From: an uncultured Acidimicrobiaceae bacterium
Lineage (GTDB): Bacteria > Actinomycetota > Acidimicrobiia > Acidimicrobiales > RAAP-2
Reading direction: 5' to 3'
DNA: 64,000 nt
NCBI GenBank assembly: GCA_937975915.1
Contig: CALJTY010000031.1
Span: 62,001-126,000 of the forward strand
Notes under the pieces: model-generated
What the model saw: the letters and a program-made list of their open reading frames with translations, nothing else
The model's database searches: none
Told to the model about the DNA's origin: nothing
Program-made: the position numbers and the translations under genes
Shown: positions 34,370 to 43,806 of the stretch, piece by piece
How positions within the stretch are numbered: position 1 is the first letter of the stretch
Layout: every line of letters starts with the position of its first letter

Positions 34370-35581
34370 ATGTCTGAAACCACCAATAGCGCTCCCACTC
34401 GAAGCGAGCTACGCAGCCAGCAGAGAAAAAGAAAAGTAATAATTAGCGCGATTGTTGCTGCAGTATTACTGGTGGGCGCGGTCGGTGGAAGTTACCTCTA
34501 TGTGCAGTGGCGATTCAATGCGATTCCGAAGATTACGGTTAATCATGAGGTCGCTCAAATCTCGGGTGAACCGTTCAACATCCTTGAAATTGGCTCAGAC
34601 TCTCGTGTTGGACTTTCAGGTTCAGTTGCTGCTCAAGCAGGAGCAGTGTCTGGCCAGAGAAGTGATGTGGTCAAGATCATGCACATTGATCCTAAGAAAA
34701 ATTCAATTTCGGTACTCTCAATTCCAAGAGATACCTTGATAAGCATCATTGACAATCAAGCACTCCATGGTGAATTCAATCGAATCAATGTCAATTATGG
34801 TGACGGTGTCTCAGCAGTGGCCGCTGCAATAACTGCAAACTTTGGGATTCCTATAAACCACGTAATTGAAGTCTCCTTTGGAGGTTTAATTAATTCTGTA
34901 GTCGCAATTGGCGGTGTTTATCTGGACTTCCCATTTCCATCTCGAGATTCGTATTCAGGACTACATATCAGCACTAGCGGATGTCAGCTTGTAACGGGGG
35001 CTCAAGCACTAGCTGTCGCTAGAAGCAGGCACTTCGAATATTTTCAAAACAATCAGTGGCTCTATGACGGTACAAGTGACTACGGGCGAATCTATCGTCA
35101 GAACAATTTCATAAAGGCAATGATTAATCGTGCCAAAAAAATTTACAACCCGCTCAAACTTAATTCGCTGTTGTCGTCTATTCCCGCTGGCGTAACGCTG
35201 GACAGTAAGTTCTCATTGAACAACCTGGTCGCTCTCGCCGTGAAATTCCATAAATTTGATGCATCTGCAATGAAGAGCTACACATTGCCAGTGGCTGGAA
35301 CGGCCAATGAAAATCTTGGCGCCGTGTTGATTGTTAAGCAGCCTGATGCGCAAGCGCTCCTTCAGAAAATTTTTGGAAACACTCTCATAACTCCAACAAA
35401 TCCACCACCGAACTCACTCTTCGTGTCGACCCCTCCTCCTGTTGTGACTACGACAACAACCACAACAACAATTCCGACAAAACACAAGAAACACTCATCC
35501 AGCACGTCGACCACGACCACGACTATTGACCCGACACAGGTGATGCCTTACTTCGATCCAGTTCCATGCTCGCCAAAGTAA
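34370..35581 (+). CDS. LytR-CpsA-Psr (LCP) family wall-polymer ligase
   Basis: 403 residues. A basic cytoplasmic N-terminus and one membrane helix (about 23-46) precede the extracellular LCP domain with SDVVKIMHIDPKKNSISVLS and IPRDTLI, the polyprenyl-phosphate-binding arginine motif. The tail is Thr-rich (TTTTTTTIPTKHKKHSSSTS). LCP enzymes move glycopolymers from polyprenyl phosphate to peptidoglycan; in mycobacteria they attach arabinogalactan. The nearby DprE1/E2 and decaprenyl-phosphoribose genes make that role plausible here. Confidence 0.92.
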   Translation: MSETTNSAPTRSELRSQQRKRKVIISAIVAAVLLVGAVGGSYLYVQWRFNAIPKITVNHEVAQISGEPFNILEIGSDSRVGLSGSVAAQAGAVSGQRSDVVKIMHIDPKKNSISVLSIPRDTLISIIDNQALHGEFNRINVNYGDGVSAVAAAITANFGIPINHVIEVSFGGLINSVVAIGGVYLDFPFPSRDSYSGLHISTSGCQLVTGAQALAVARSRHFEYFQNNQWLYDGTSDYGRIYRQNNFIKAMINRAKKIYNPLKLNSLLSSIPAGVTLDSKFSLNNLVALAVKFHKFDASAMKSYTLPVAGTANENLGAVLIVKQPDAQALLQKIFGNTLITPTNPPPNSLFVSTPPPVVTTTTTTTTIPTKHKKHSSSTSTTTTTIDPTQVMPYFDPVPCSPK

Positions 35582-35649
35582 TTGGCAGCTTCTAAAAACT
35601 GGTCCTCAATACCTAATATCACGGCAGGCGACTGTAATAATTACGAGCA

Positions 35650-36495
35650 ATGAATCTCCCACTCCTGTCAAAAATCCTCGTGATTCCTCTTTCAGTGGTG
35701 ACGGTGATCAGTTTCTATTCAGTAGTTGTTGCCGATGATTCGACAAGCACAACAACGACCGCTTCTACCTCGATACCAACAACTTCCCAAGGGCCAACGT
35801 TGCCTAGCTCTAGAAAACTGACGCTTCCTGAAACGGGGAAGCTCACGATTCTCGAAATTGGTGACTCGCTTGGCATTGACTTGGAAATGGGCATGGCAAC
35901 TGAACTCGCCACTAATCATAAAATTCGCTTAGCCAATAGGTCGCTTGTTTCAACTGGACTTACAAGTCCGTCGTTCTACGATTGGCCGAAACATCTACAA
36001 GAGTACTTAAATCAATTCCATCCAAAATTAGTGACAGTGTTTTTTGGCGCCAACGATACGCACTCAATAACTGTTAATGGAGTCTCACAACCTATTGGAA
36101 GTCCTGGGTGGAAAAAAGCGTACGCAGAACGAGTGCAGAAAATAGATGCAGAAGCAAATTCAGCTGGTGCTGCTGTGCTTTGGATTGGCTTGCCTGTGAT
36201 GTTCTCCCCAATTTATGCATCAATGACGAGAGTGATCAATTCAACAGTGGAGAGTGCTCTAGCGAAATCAACGAATGCAAAGTATCTCGACACACAAAAA
36301 GTTCTAGCGAACGCGGCTGGAAAATTCGCATTTGCTCAAATAGTGAATGGTGTAAGGCAATACATTCGCGCTAACGATGGCATTCATATAAATACCGCGG
36401 GACATCTGGTGCTCGCTACCTATGTAGTGAAGCAGTTGAATTCAATCTATGGCCTGCCTGTAACTCCAGCTCAGCCAACGACAATTTCTTATTAA
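35650..36495 (+). CDS. Secreted SGNH/GDSL-type hydrolase
   Basis: 281 residues. A signal peptide (about 1-28) is followed by a Ser/Thr linker and an SGNH domain: Ser in EIGDSLGIDLEM, GANDTH, and Asp/His in NDGIHINTAGH. Such domains remove or transfer acetyl groups on cell-surface glycans. It is convergent with an acyltransferase-3 gene with overlapping stops (TTAA 36492-36495), so the two may form a split version of the OafA/OatA fusion of these domains. The local DNA is more A/T-rich than neighbours. Confidence 0.85.
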   Translation: MNLPLLSKILVIPLSVVTVISFYSVVVADDSTSTTTTASTSIPTTSQGPTLPSSRKLTLPETGKLTILEIGDSLGIDLEMGMATELATNHKIRLANRSLVSTGLTSPSFYDWPKHLQEYLNQFHPKLVTVFFGANDTHSITVNGVSQPIGSPGWKKAYAERVQKIDAEANSAGAAVLWIGLPVMFSPIYASMTRVINSTVESALAKSTNAKYLDTQKVLANAAGKFAFAQIVNGVRQYIRANDGIHINTAGHLVLATYVVKQLNSIYGLPVTPAQPTTISY

Positions 36496-37700
36496 TTCAA
36501 TCCACCACCGAAGGCGCCGTAGAGATACGTAATTGCAAGTGTTGCGCCTACGCATGCTCCAAAGAGAAGTAAGGCCAAGGATTGACGTTTATTAAACTGA
36601 TCGGATTTACGAATTGGTTTTTCAATGAAGCGATTTGAAAGTGCTGCGCATAGAAATGCACCAACCACCTGGGCAAGTCGAATTCCTGGAGACATCACCG
36701 TTGTTGACAAATTGATTGTCATGGCGTACTGAAGAGGCAACATTAACCATACAAAGTGCCATAAGTAGAAGGAATAGGAAACGTCACCAATGTAAACGAG
36801 TGGCCGTAAGTACCTCATTGTTTTTTGACTCGTGGTGAACGAATCATTAGATGCAACGAGCACCAGTGCTGTTGCGCCGCACGGCAGCCAGGCCAGGAAC
36901 CCCGGGTAGATGCTGGCGCTCGTGAGAAGAATGGCAGACAACAAGATCGCTACAACACCAACCGCACTGAGAGTATTCCTCATTCGAGCTGAAAACGCTT
37001 GAGGAAGTGGCGCAAGTTGTGTGAGCAATGCTCCGAGTGCGAGTTCCCATAAGCGAGTGAAAGGTGAATAGTAAGCAGCAACAGCGTTGCTAGCGGAAAT
37101 GTGAATTGACCACCATGAAGAAGCAACGATTACGACAAGTAGAAATAAGACAATCGCTGTTTTTGCACCAGATGTAAAAAATCTCCGTAGGAGTAAGAAA
37201 AGAATTGGAAATGCGAGATAGAACTGCTCTTCAACTGCGAGCGACCAAAAGTGGGTCACTAGTGAAGGTGGTACACCTGGGTTGAAGTAGGTACTTCCAG
37301 AAGCGATGAAGTGAAAGTTCAATGAAAAGAGTGATGCAAAACGGACGTCACTCAAGAGCGGGATTCCGAAATTTGGCCCTAGAAAGAAATACGTCACTAC
37401 AACTGTTGTGATCAGTACTAATGACGCTGCTGGTAGTAGACGACGAATTCGCCGTGCATAGAAAGTAGTGAGTTGCAGAAATGCATCTTCTTTGGGGCTG
37501 CGCTGTAAAACATTTGTGATGACAAAGCCACTTATTACAAAAAATACATCGACGCCAATGTAACCACCACCAAAATGTGGCACGCTTGCATGATAAAAAA
37601 TAACTAGTAGGACCGCAATTGCGCGAAGTAATTGGATGTCTGTTCGGAACTTGTTGGTGTGCAAACTCTCAAATGCGTCATAAGTATTTGTAGTGCTCAC
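36492..37700 (-). CDS. Acyltransferase 3 (OafA/YrhL family) membrane O-acyltransferase
   Basis: 402 residues, about ten membrane segments. The family N-terminal signature is clear: LRAIAVLLVIFYHASVPHF (catalytic His region) and GGYIGVDVFFVISGFVI, then RRIRRLLPA. It moves acyl groups, typically acetyl, across the membrane onto surface polysaccharides. There is no C-terminal SGNH domain, which many homologues carry; a stand-alone SGNH protein is encoded convergently next door. GTG start at 37700. Confidence 0.93.
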   Translation of the reverse strand: MSTTNTYDAFESLHTNKFRTDIQLLRAIAVLLVIFYHASVPHFGGGYIGVDVFFVISGFVITNVLQRSPKEDAFLQLTTFYARRIRRLLPAASLVLITTVVVTYFFLGPNFGIPLLSDVRFASLFSLNFHFIASGSTYFNPGVPPSLVTHFWSLAVEEQFYLAFPILFLLLRRFFTSGAKTAIVLFLLVVIVASSWWSIHISASNAVAAYYSPFTRLWELALGALLTQLAPLPQAFSARMRNTLSAVGVVAILLSAILLTSASIYPGFLAWLPCGATALVLVASNDSFTTSQKTMRYLRPLVYIGDVSYSFYLWHFVWLMLPLQYAMTINLSTTVMSPGIRLAQVVGAFLCAALSNRFIEKPIRKSDQFNKRQSLALLLFGACVGATLAITYLYGAFGGGLN

Positions 37701-37899
37701 CTGGAATACACTAATTTTTCCTTACAATTTTTTATGGCAATTGAAGAGTTTTTCTGTTGCAACTCTGCGTGTATGGATTAACTCACACAACATCTGTAGA
37801 AATGCCCCGCAACCACTGCAAAGTCTGGTATTCCGGGCACATCTAAACCTTGTGTAAGAAAGTAACGTTTGCCGTAATTAAGTGAGAGAATAGATAGCC

Positions 37900-39123
37900 A
37901 TGAATTCTCGTCGCCCAGGCTTTCGACCTCCAGCACCACCACGACCTACTCGCCTTGAGTCCGTGGTGTACTTGCGACGACGTATTCTCACAATCGCCGC
38001 GATCTTCACAGTCCTAATTGTTGGCTACTACGGCGTCACTTTGGGCGCAGCACTAACTAACCCATCGCTCGGTGCCAATACATCGGCCCGTGCGGCTGAG
38101 TGGGGACGTGAAAGCGGACTCGGATTCTTAGTCACCTGGGCTGAAAACCTTGCCTACAAAATCAGTCCACCAAAGGTCGGTGGTGAGCCCCCCCGTTCTC
38201 AATTCGGAACCGGGCCAACCGCAGTGAAAATTCCTGCCGGGGGCCACCTGCCAACGCCAATCAACATTATTTCTCCAGCCGCAAACCCACTGCCCGGCGA
38301 AGGCGTCTGGCACATTGCGGGAAGAAAAACCGCCAAGGGCATTCCAACAATGTATGAAGCATTCGTGAGACCAGACGCGGTGCACACGAGCTACGTAGTT
38401 GGCGCTGTGTGGATGGACCCAACGTTGTTGAAGGCACAGCTCTACTCAGGATCACAAATTCCTGGAGGTGGACCGTACAAGTTCACTGCACCAGTGAAGC
38501 CAGAGGACTCAAAGAATCTTGTTGCGTCATTCAACGCTGGATTCAGAATGCAAGACGCCAAAGGTGGTTATTACACCCAAGGTAAGACTGTGGTCCCACT
38601 GGTGATGGGTGCGGCGTCAGCTGTCATTTTTAAAGATGGAACGATGACTGTTGGTAAATGGGGTCGTGACGTTTATACAAATCATCAAATCGCATCAGTA
38701 CGACAAAACCTTGTACTGATCGTGGATAAAGGCAAATCTGTACCCGGTATCAATAGCGGCAACATCAGCGTCTGGGGCGCGACTATGCATAATGCGAATG
38801 CGGTATGGCGCTCTGGCCTTGGTGTCACAGGAAACGGTGCAATCCTTTACGTCGGTGGGCCGTCTATGTCTATTGCTGACCTAGCCAATGTGATGGTTCG
38901 TGCTGGCGCATATCGTGCAATGGAACTGGACATCAACACCGACTGGGTGACGTTCTCGTCGTTCACGGGACCACTTAACAAAGTCACAACTGGAGCAAAT
39001 GGGAAGTCGCTTCTGCCAGCAATGAGAGAAGCGCCAAGTCACATCTTCACCACTTGGTGGCAAAGAGACTTCTTCACTATGAACCTGCGCAGTAATCAAA
39101 CTGGCGCGAAGGCCAAACGTTAA
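37900..39123 (+). CDS. Membrane-anchored phosphodiester glycosidase-like protein (NAGPA/DUF2233)
   Basis: 407 residues. A Pro/Arg-rich cytoplasmic N-terminus, a single membrane helix (about 29-52) and an extracellular domain with ASFNAGFRMQDAKGGYYTQG, VRQNLVLIVD and AMELDINTDWVTF, the NAGPA-type core with conserved Asn and Asp. Members cleave sugar phosphodiesters; a wall-glycan or teichoic-type substrate is inference. The stop overlaps that of dprE2 in TTAA (39120-39123). Confidence 0.85.
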   Translation: MNSRRPGFRPPAPPRPTRLESVVYLRRRILTIAAIFTVLIVGYYGVTLGAALTNPSLGANTSARAAEWGRESGLGFLVTWAENLAYKISPPKVGGEPPRSQFGTGPTAVKIPAGGHLPTPINIISPAANPLPGEGVWHIAGRKTAKGIPTMYEAFVRPDAVHTSYVVGAVWMDPTLLKAQLYSGSQIPGGGPYKFTAPVKPEDSKNLVASFNAGFRMQDAKGGYYTQGKTVVPLVMGAASAVIFKDGTMTVGKWGRDVYTNHQIASVRQNLVLIVDKGKSVPGINSGNISVWGATMHNANAVWRSGLGVTGNGAILYVGGPSMSIADLANVMVRAGAYRAMELDINTDWVTFSSFTGPLNKVTTGANGKSLLPAMREAPSHIFTTWWQRDFFTMNLRSNQTGAKAKR

Positions 39124-39887
39124 CGCTTCATCAACTTGTGCCAGACCTGATTCGGCATCAGACGCATGGCAACAGCTACGTACTTAAGAATTGGTGGACT
39201 CCAGATAACAAGGTCACCACTCGCGAGTCCACGCATGGTGTTCTCAGCAACTTCATTAACTCCTGTAGTGAAAGGAGCCTCTTTTTGCCCGGTGGTCATC
39301 TTTGATCGAACAAAACCTGGACGAAGCAGTTGCAATGTAACGCCCGTGCCCTTAAGAGACTCTGCGACACCTTGGCACAAACGGTCAAGTCCAGCCTTGG
39401 CGCCCGAGTAAAGATACGCGTCACGGTAGACGCGTACTGAGGCAACTGAAGAAATAACAAGAATTCTTCCACTGCCTTGGGCCACGAGACGACGACGAAT
39501 TTCTCCGAGCGCAGCAACTGGCCAGGTGTAATTCACATTCGCCATGCGAGCTGAACCAAGTGGATCGTTTTCAATTTCTCGCTGGTTACAAAGCATGCCT
39601 ACTGCAATGATCACGAGGTCAACATTTTCGCCAACCTTGTCGAAGGCTGCAGTGACAACTTCTCCGGCCTTAGCGACCTCTTCAGCCTGAAAGAGCAACG
39701 TGTCAGTCTTTGTAGCTCCGTACTCTTGGGCTTCTTTAGCGGACTCGTCGAGGAGCTGCTGGTTTCTTCCAGCGAGCACGACAGTGTGAGTGCGAGCGGT
39801 GCAGAGTTTCTTGGTGATTGCTCGTGCAATGTCGGAGCTTCCTCCGAGCACGATGACGTTCTGTGGCTGACCAAATGCATTTTCCAT
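39120..39887 (-). CDS. dprE2: Decaprenylphospho-beta-D-erythro-pentofuranosid-2-ulose 2-reductase
   Basis: 255 residues, short-chain dehydrogenase. The NAD(P) loop VLGGSSDIARAI is at the N-terminus, VISSVASVRVYR holds the catalytic Ser and YSGAKAGL the Tyr-x3-Lys. It reduces the keto intermediate made by DprE1 to decaprenylphosphoryl-arabinose, the arabinan donor. It follows dprE1 by 4 bases, the usual pair. Confidence 0.93.
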   Translation of the reverse strand: MENAFGQPQNVIVLGGSSDIARAITKKLCTARTHTVVLAGRNQQLLDESAKEAQEYGATKTDTLLFQAEEVAKAGEVVTAAFDKVGENVDLVIIAVGMLCNQREIENDPLGSARMANVNYTWPVAALGEIRRRLVAQGSGRILVISSVASVRVYRDAYLYSGAKAGLDRLCQGVAESLKGTGVTLQLLRPGFVRSKMTTGQKEAPFTTGVNEVAENTMRGLASGDLVIWSPPILKYVAVAMRLMPNQVWHKLMKR

Positions 39888-39891
39888 GTTT

Positions 39892-41220
39892 TTATCTTCC
39901 TATGTGGAGTCGACGACTTAAGTCACTTATGAGGCGGCCTTCAGGGTCAACACGATTTTTTACGTTAAGAAATTCATCAAGACGTGGGTACATTGCACGA
40001 ACTTTCTCGTGACTCAGTCTTGCATCCTTGGCGAAGTAAATACGACCGCCAGCGCCGAGCACCATCTCATCGAGGTCATCTAAAACTTGTGGCAGCGCAC
40101 TTGGGCCAACAGGCAGATCAAGAGCCAGTGTCCAACCAGGCATCGGAAACGACAGCATTCCCTCGTTAGAAGCGCCAAATCGTTTCAGGACCGCGAGAAA
40201 GCTCGGCACCCCAGAAGAAGAAAGTCGCTCAATTGCCTTAGTAACTGTTTCGCCGGCGCTTTCTGGAACTGCAAATTGATACTGCACAAAGCCACGCTTG
40301 CCGTAGAGACGGTTCCAATCACGCACGCCATCAAGTGGGTGAAAGAACGCTGACAGCGATTGTGGTTGGCCGACTTTCTTTTTTGGCGCGGCGCGGAACC
40401 ACAGTTCATTGAAAGCCTTAATGGTGAATGTATTCAACAGACCGCTCGGTGCATTGAAAGGAACAAAGAGCTTTGCGGGCTTGGGGCCTTCGAGGCGCTT
40501 CGTCGAGTCATCCTTAGCGGCATGGTCACCTCTCGTGAGAATGGCGCGACCCATTGAGGATCCTTTGCTCATGCAGTCAACCCAGGCAACGGAGTATTTG
40601 TACGCATCGTCGCCACTTTGCATCGCAGCCATTACTGCGTCAAGGTTTGCAAACCGTTCGGTGTCAACGAGCACTTGACTTGATTCAATCTTTAACATCT
40701 TCACGGTGACAGTAGTAATTACTCCGGTGAGTCCCATGCCACCAATCGTGGCCCAGAAGAGCTCTGCATCATTGTTTGGAGAAATAGTTACTGCGCCCTT
40801 TGGAGTAACGAGGCGCATCTCTAGAACATGGTTTCCAAATGATCCATCAACGTGGTGATTCTTTCCGTGCACGTCTGCAGCCACGGCACCACCGAGTGTT
40901 ACTTGGCGAGTTCCGGGAGTTACTGGAACGAACCAACCCTGGGGGATTGAGAAACTTAAGAGTTCATCAATAGATGTTCCGGCACCAACGGTTACAACGC
41001 CGTCATTTGAAATCACACCAACGCCGTCTAGGTCACGATTGTCAATGACTGTGCCGCCACCAAGTTGTGCAGCGTCACCATAACTACGACCAAGTCCGCG
41101 CGCAATGTAGCGCTTAGCGGTACTCATGTCTTTTATAACTTCTAGTTCTGTGGCGGGACTGACTACGTCGCTCACTGAAGGTGAAGTGCGCCCCCATCCG
41201 TAGAGAGTTTCTTTACTCAT
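39892..41220 (-). CDS. dprE1: Decaprenylphosphoryl-beta-D-ribose 2'-oxidase
   Basis: 442 residues from the ATG at 41220, which overlaps the upstream gene stop as ATGA; a longer open frame is spurious. FAD motifs are RGLGRSYGDAAQLGGG and TPGTRQVTLGGAVAADVHGKNHH. The catalytic lysine appears as Lys398 in YFAKD. In the benzothiazinone-binding stretch GWTLALD, Ala366 replaces the Cys387 of M. tuberculosis (GWNICVD). It oxidises decaprenylphosphoryl-ribose at C2. Confidence 0.93.
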   Translation of the reverse strand: MSKETLYGWGRTSPSVSDVVSPATELEVIKDMSTAKRYIARGLGRSYGDAAQLGGGTVIDNRDLDGVGVISNDGVVTVGAGTSIDELLSFSIPQGWFVPVTPGTRQVTLGGAVAADVHGKNHHVDGSFGNHVLEMRLVTPKGAVTISPNNDAELFWATIGGMGLTGVITTVTVKMLKIESSQVLVDTERFANLDAVMAAMQSGDDAYKYSVAWVDCMSKGSSMGRAILTRGDHAAKDDSTKRLEGPKPAKLFVPFNAPSGLLNTFTIKAFNELWFRAAPKKKVGQPQSLSAFFHPLDGVRDWNRLYGKRGFVQYQFAVPESAGETVTKAIERLSSSGVPSFLAVLKRFGASNEGMLSFPMPGWTLALDLPVGPSALPQVLDDLDEMVLGAGGRIYFAKDARLSHEKVRAMYPRLDEFLNVKNRVDPEGRLISDLSRRLHIGR

Positions 41221-42125
41221 CCGTAGATACCTATGTAAACGAGTGCAATCCAGACGAGTCCAAGCACCTGAACAACACGGTCGTGCAGCACGAGGTCTTC
41301 TGGCGACTGACCATTGCCAGCACCAGCCGATCTCATGATGAAAAGAATTGCGAACACGACCGGGATAACTGTGAGTCGAATGGGAACAATGTTGTGGTGC
41401 ACCGATGACAGGCCCGTAGAAGAAGTGTCGAAAGCCCAGAGACAGTAACCAGTGACCACAACCGTTGCGCACAAGGTGAGAGCAGAGTGCAAGAACTGAG
41501 GTGTGTACTCAGAGAGAACTTTTCTGGTTCCACTTACCCCCACGCTCTTTAGTTCACTGGACCTCTTACCCGTCACGAGGAAGAGTGCACCAAAAGAAAT
41601 AACAACCAAGAACCACGTCGACACAAAGAGGTGTGACGCAACTGCTCCGGCGTAAGCTCGAAGAAAGAAGCCACTCGCGACTGCACCAAATTCCAGCACT
41701 GGAATTTGCTTCAAGAAGAATGAGTACGAAACCGAAATTACGAGGTACAACCCGAGAATTAAGAGCAGTCCTTGTGGGTGCCAGATGGTGGACGCAACTG
41801 CGAAGGCGATAATTGCGAGCCCTGCGGATGCTGCGTAGGCGACACCTTTTGACAACTGGCCGGACGCGATTGCTCTGTGCTGCTTCTTTGGGTGCAGGCG
41901 ATCTTGGTCTATGTCACGAAGGTCGTTGAGGATGTAAATGGCTGAAGAGAGCGCGCAGAACGAAACAAATGCAATCGCGGTGTGTCGAAGCACCCCAGCA
42001 TTATGAATTTGCCCGGCGGCGGCGGGAGCCACTCCAATCAGTACATTCTTTACCCACTGGGCGGGGCGCATCGCTGAAAACAGGGCGCGGACTGGTCCTC
42101 GAGGGGTCTGTGGGTTACGGCTCAC
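41217..42125 (-). CDS. Decaprenyl-phosphate phosphoribosyltransferase (UbiA family)
   Basis: 302 residues with about eight to nine membrane helices. The UbiA aspartate motif NDLRDIDQDRLHP (NDxxDxxxD) is followed by KKQHRAIASGQL, as in Rv3806c. MRPAQWVKNVLIGVAPAAAG is the family start. It transfers phosphoribose from PRPP to decaprenyl phosphate. It is first in a three-gene operon with dprE1 and dprE2, coupled by an ATGA overlap, so the genes form the complete donor-making route apart from the phosphatase. Confidence 0.93.
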   Translation of the reverse strand: MSRNPQTPRGPVRALFSAMRPAQWVKNVLIGVAPAAAGQIHNAGVLRHTAIAFVSFCALSSAIYILNDLRDIDQDRLHPKKQHRAIASGQLSKGVAYAASAGLAIIAFAVASTIWHPQGLLLILGLYLVISVSYSFFLKQIPVLEFGAVASGFFLRAYAGAVASHLFVSTWFLVVISFGALFLVTGKRSSELKSVGVSGTRKVLSEYTPQFLHSALTLCATVVVTGYCLWAFDTSSTGLSSVHHNIVPIRLTVIPVVFAILFIMRSAGAGNGQSPEDLVLHDRVVQVLGLVWIALVYIGIYG

Positions 42126-42201
42126 CTCTCTAACGCTACTAACTGTGATTTACCTGGGGTTTCGACTTGGAAATGACGGGTGTTTCAGCCATCTATGATG
42201 A

Positions 42202-42621
42202 ATGGCGATGGAGCGCACATATCGAGTCGTAGTAGCCAAACCTGGTCTTGATGGCCATGACCGTGGCGCCAAAGTTATAGCTCGCGCTCTTAGAGACGCC
42301 GGATTTGAAGTCGTCTACACCGGACTTCACCAAACTCCAGAGCAAATTGTTCAAGCAGTTATTCAAGAAGACGCCGACTCACTCGGGCTCTCACTGCTTT
42401 CTGGGGCACACCTCGTTCTCGTTCCTCGAATTATGGATCTCCTGAAGGCCAATGGTCGTGAAGATGTGCTGCTACTCGTTGGCGGCATTATTCCTGAAGA
42501 TGACATTGCTCCGCTTGAAAAGTTAGGTGTTGCTCGAGTCTTTACCCCGGGCTCATCACTTGGAGAAATTGGTACGTGGCTCGAGTCTGCACTCGATGCA
42601 CGTGAAAAATCGCAGTTGTAG
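42202..42621 (+). CDS. Stand-alone cobalamin-binding protein, methylmalonyl-CoA mutase small-domain type
   Basis: 139 residues. The B12 motif DGHDRG has the lower-ligand His19, followed by SLSLLSGAHLVLVPRIMDLL and LVGGIIP, as in methylmalonyl-CoA mutase C-terminal domains. On its own it needs a large catalytic subunit, which is not in the window. It lies upstream of sucCD, consistent with feeding succinyl-CoA from propionate, though a related mutase is possible. A second ATG at 42208 is an alternative start. Confidence 0.88.
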   Translation: MAMERTYRVVVAKPGLDGHDRGAKVIARALRDAGFEVVYTGLHQTPEQIVQAVIQEDADSLGLSLLSGAHLVLVPRIMDLLKANGREDVLLLVGGIIPEDDIAPLEKLGVARVFTPGSSLGEIGTWLESALDAREKSQL

Positions 42622-42657
42622 TACTTCGTTTTATCCCCCGAAATGAAAGAACAGTAA

Positions 42658-43797
42658 ATGGACCTTTTTGAATATCAAGGAAAGCAATACTTCTCGCGCT
42701 ACGGCATCGCTGTGTCGCCTGGTGATGTTGCTGACACAGTGGAAGAAGCTGTGGCTGTTGCAGAACGCATTGGCTACCCAGTCGTCGTAAAGGCACAGGT
42801 AAAAGTCGGTGGTCGTGGAAAAGCTGGTGGAGTAAAGCTCGCCGACAACATCGACGAAGTTCGCCTACACGCTGGAAACATTCTCGGACTCGACATTAAG
42901 GGTCACATTGTTCGTCGCATCTGGATTGAGCGCTCGAGTGACATCTCGAAGGAGTACTACGCATCGTTCACACTTGACCGTCCGAATAAGACTCACCTCG
43001 GCATGTTGAGTGCACAAGGTGGCGTTGAGATTGAAGTTGTTGCTGAAGAGAATCCAGACGCAATTGCGTTCTTGTCAATTGATCCAGTTCGTGGACTCGA
43101 CATTGAAACGTCACGTCGCTGGGTTGCTGAAGCAAACCTCGATGAAGTTGCCCGTGAACAAGCAGCGCAAATCCTTGTAAAGCTCTACGAGTGCTACACC
43201 CAAGGTGACTGCGACCTCGCAGAAATTAACCCACTCATTCTCACTCCAGATAACAAGGTTCACGCACTCGACGCCAAGGTGACTTTGGACGAGAACGCTT
43301 CGTACCGTCACCCAGAATGGGAAGAGTACCGCGCCACAGAAACTGAAGACCCTCGCGAAAAGATGGCGAAGGAAAAGGGACTTAACTACATTGGCCTCGA
43401 TGGCGACGTGGGAATTATTGCCAACGGTGCCGGACTCGCAATGTCAACACTCGACGTTGTTAACCAGGTTGGTGGCAGTGCCGCAAACTTCCTCGACATT
43501 GGTGGTGGAGCGAACGCTGACGTTATGGCTTCAGCACTTGAAGTTATTAACGCTGACCCTAAGGTCAAGGTCATCTTTGTAAACATCTTCGGTGGAATTA
43601 CCCGAGTTGACGATGTCGCAAACGGTGTTCTCGAAGCATTGAAGCGCGTAAAGATCGATTCACCAATTGTTCTGCGACTCGACGGAACAAATGCAGTTGA
43701 GGGACGTTCAATTCTTGCCCCTCACCTCAGCAACAAATTGATTATGGAACCCACTATGTTGGACGCCGCACGCAGTGCCGTGGCCTTCACGAAATAA
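42658..43797 (+). CDS. sucC: Succinyl-CoA synthetase beta subunit
   Basis: 379 residues. MDLFEYQGKQYFSRYGI, the ATP-grasp segment KAQVKVGGRGKAGGVK, and NIFGGITRVDDVANG are family motifs. With SucD it interconverts succinyl-CoA and succinate with nucleotide phosphorylation in the TCA cycle. GAAAGAACAG precedes the ATG. Nine bases separate it from sucD. Confidence 0.96.
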   Translation: MDLFEYQGKQYFSRYGIAVSPGDVADTVEEAVAVAERIGYPVVVKAQVKVGGRGKAGGVKLADNIDEVRLHAGNILGLDIKGHIVRRIWIERSSDISKEYYASFTLDRPNKTHLGMLSAQGGVEIEVVAEENPDAIAFLSIDPVRGLDIETSRRWVAEANLDEVAREQAAQILVKLYECYTQGDCDLAEINPLILTPDNKVHALDAKVTLDENASYRHPEWEEYRATETEDPREKMAKEKGLNYIGLDGDVGIIANGAGLAMSTLDVVNQVGGSAANFLDIGGGANADVMASALEVINADPKVKVIFVNIFGGITRVDDVANGVLEALKRVKIDSPIVLRLDGTNAVEGRSILAPHLSNKLIMEPTMLDAARSAVAFTK

Positions 43798-43806
43798 GGA
43801 CTGAAG

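Noticed and set aside
35440..35540. Repeat-like ACAACAACC and ACGACC tracts
   Set aside because: They encode the Thr-rich tail of the LCP protein; they are codon-level low complexity, not a DNA repeat or CRISPR array.
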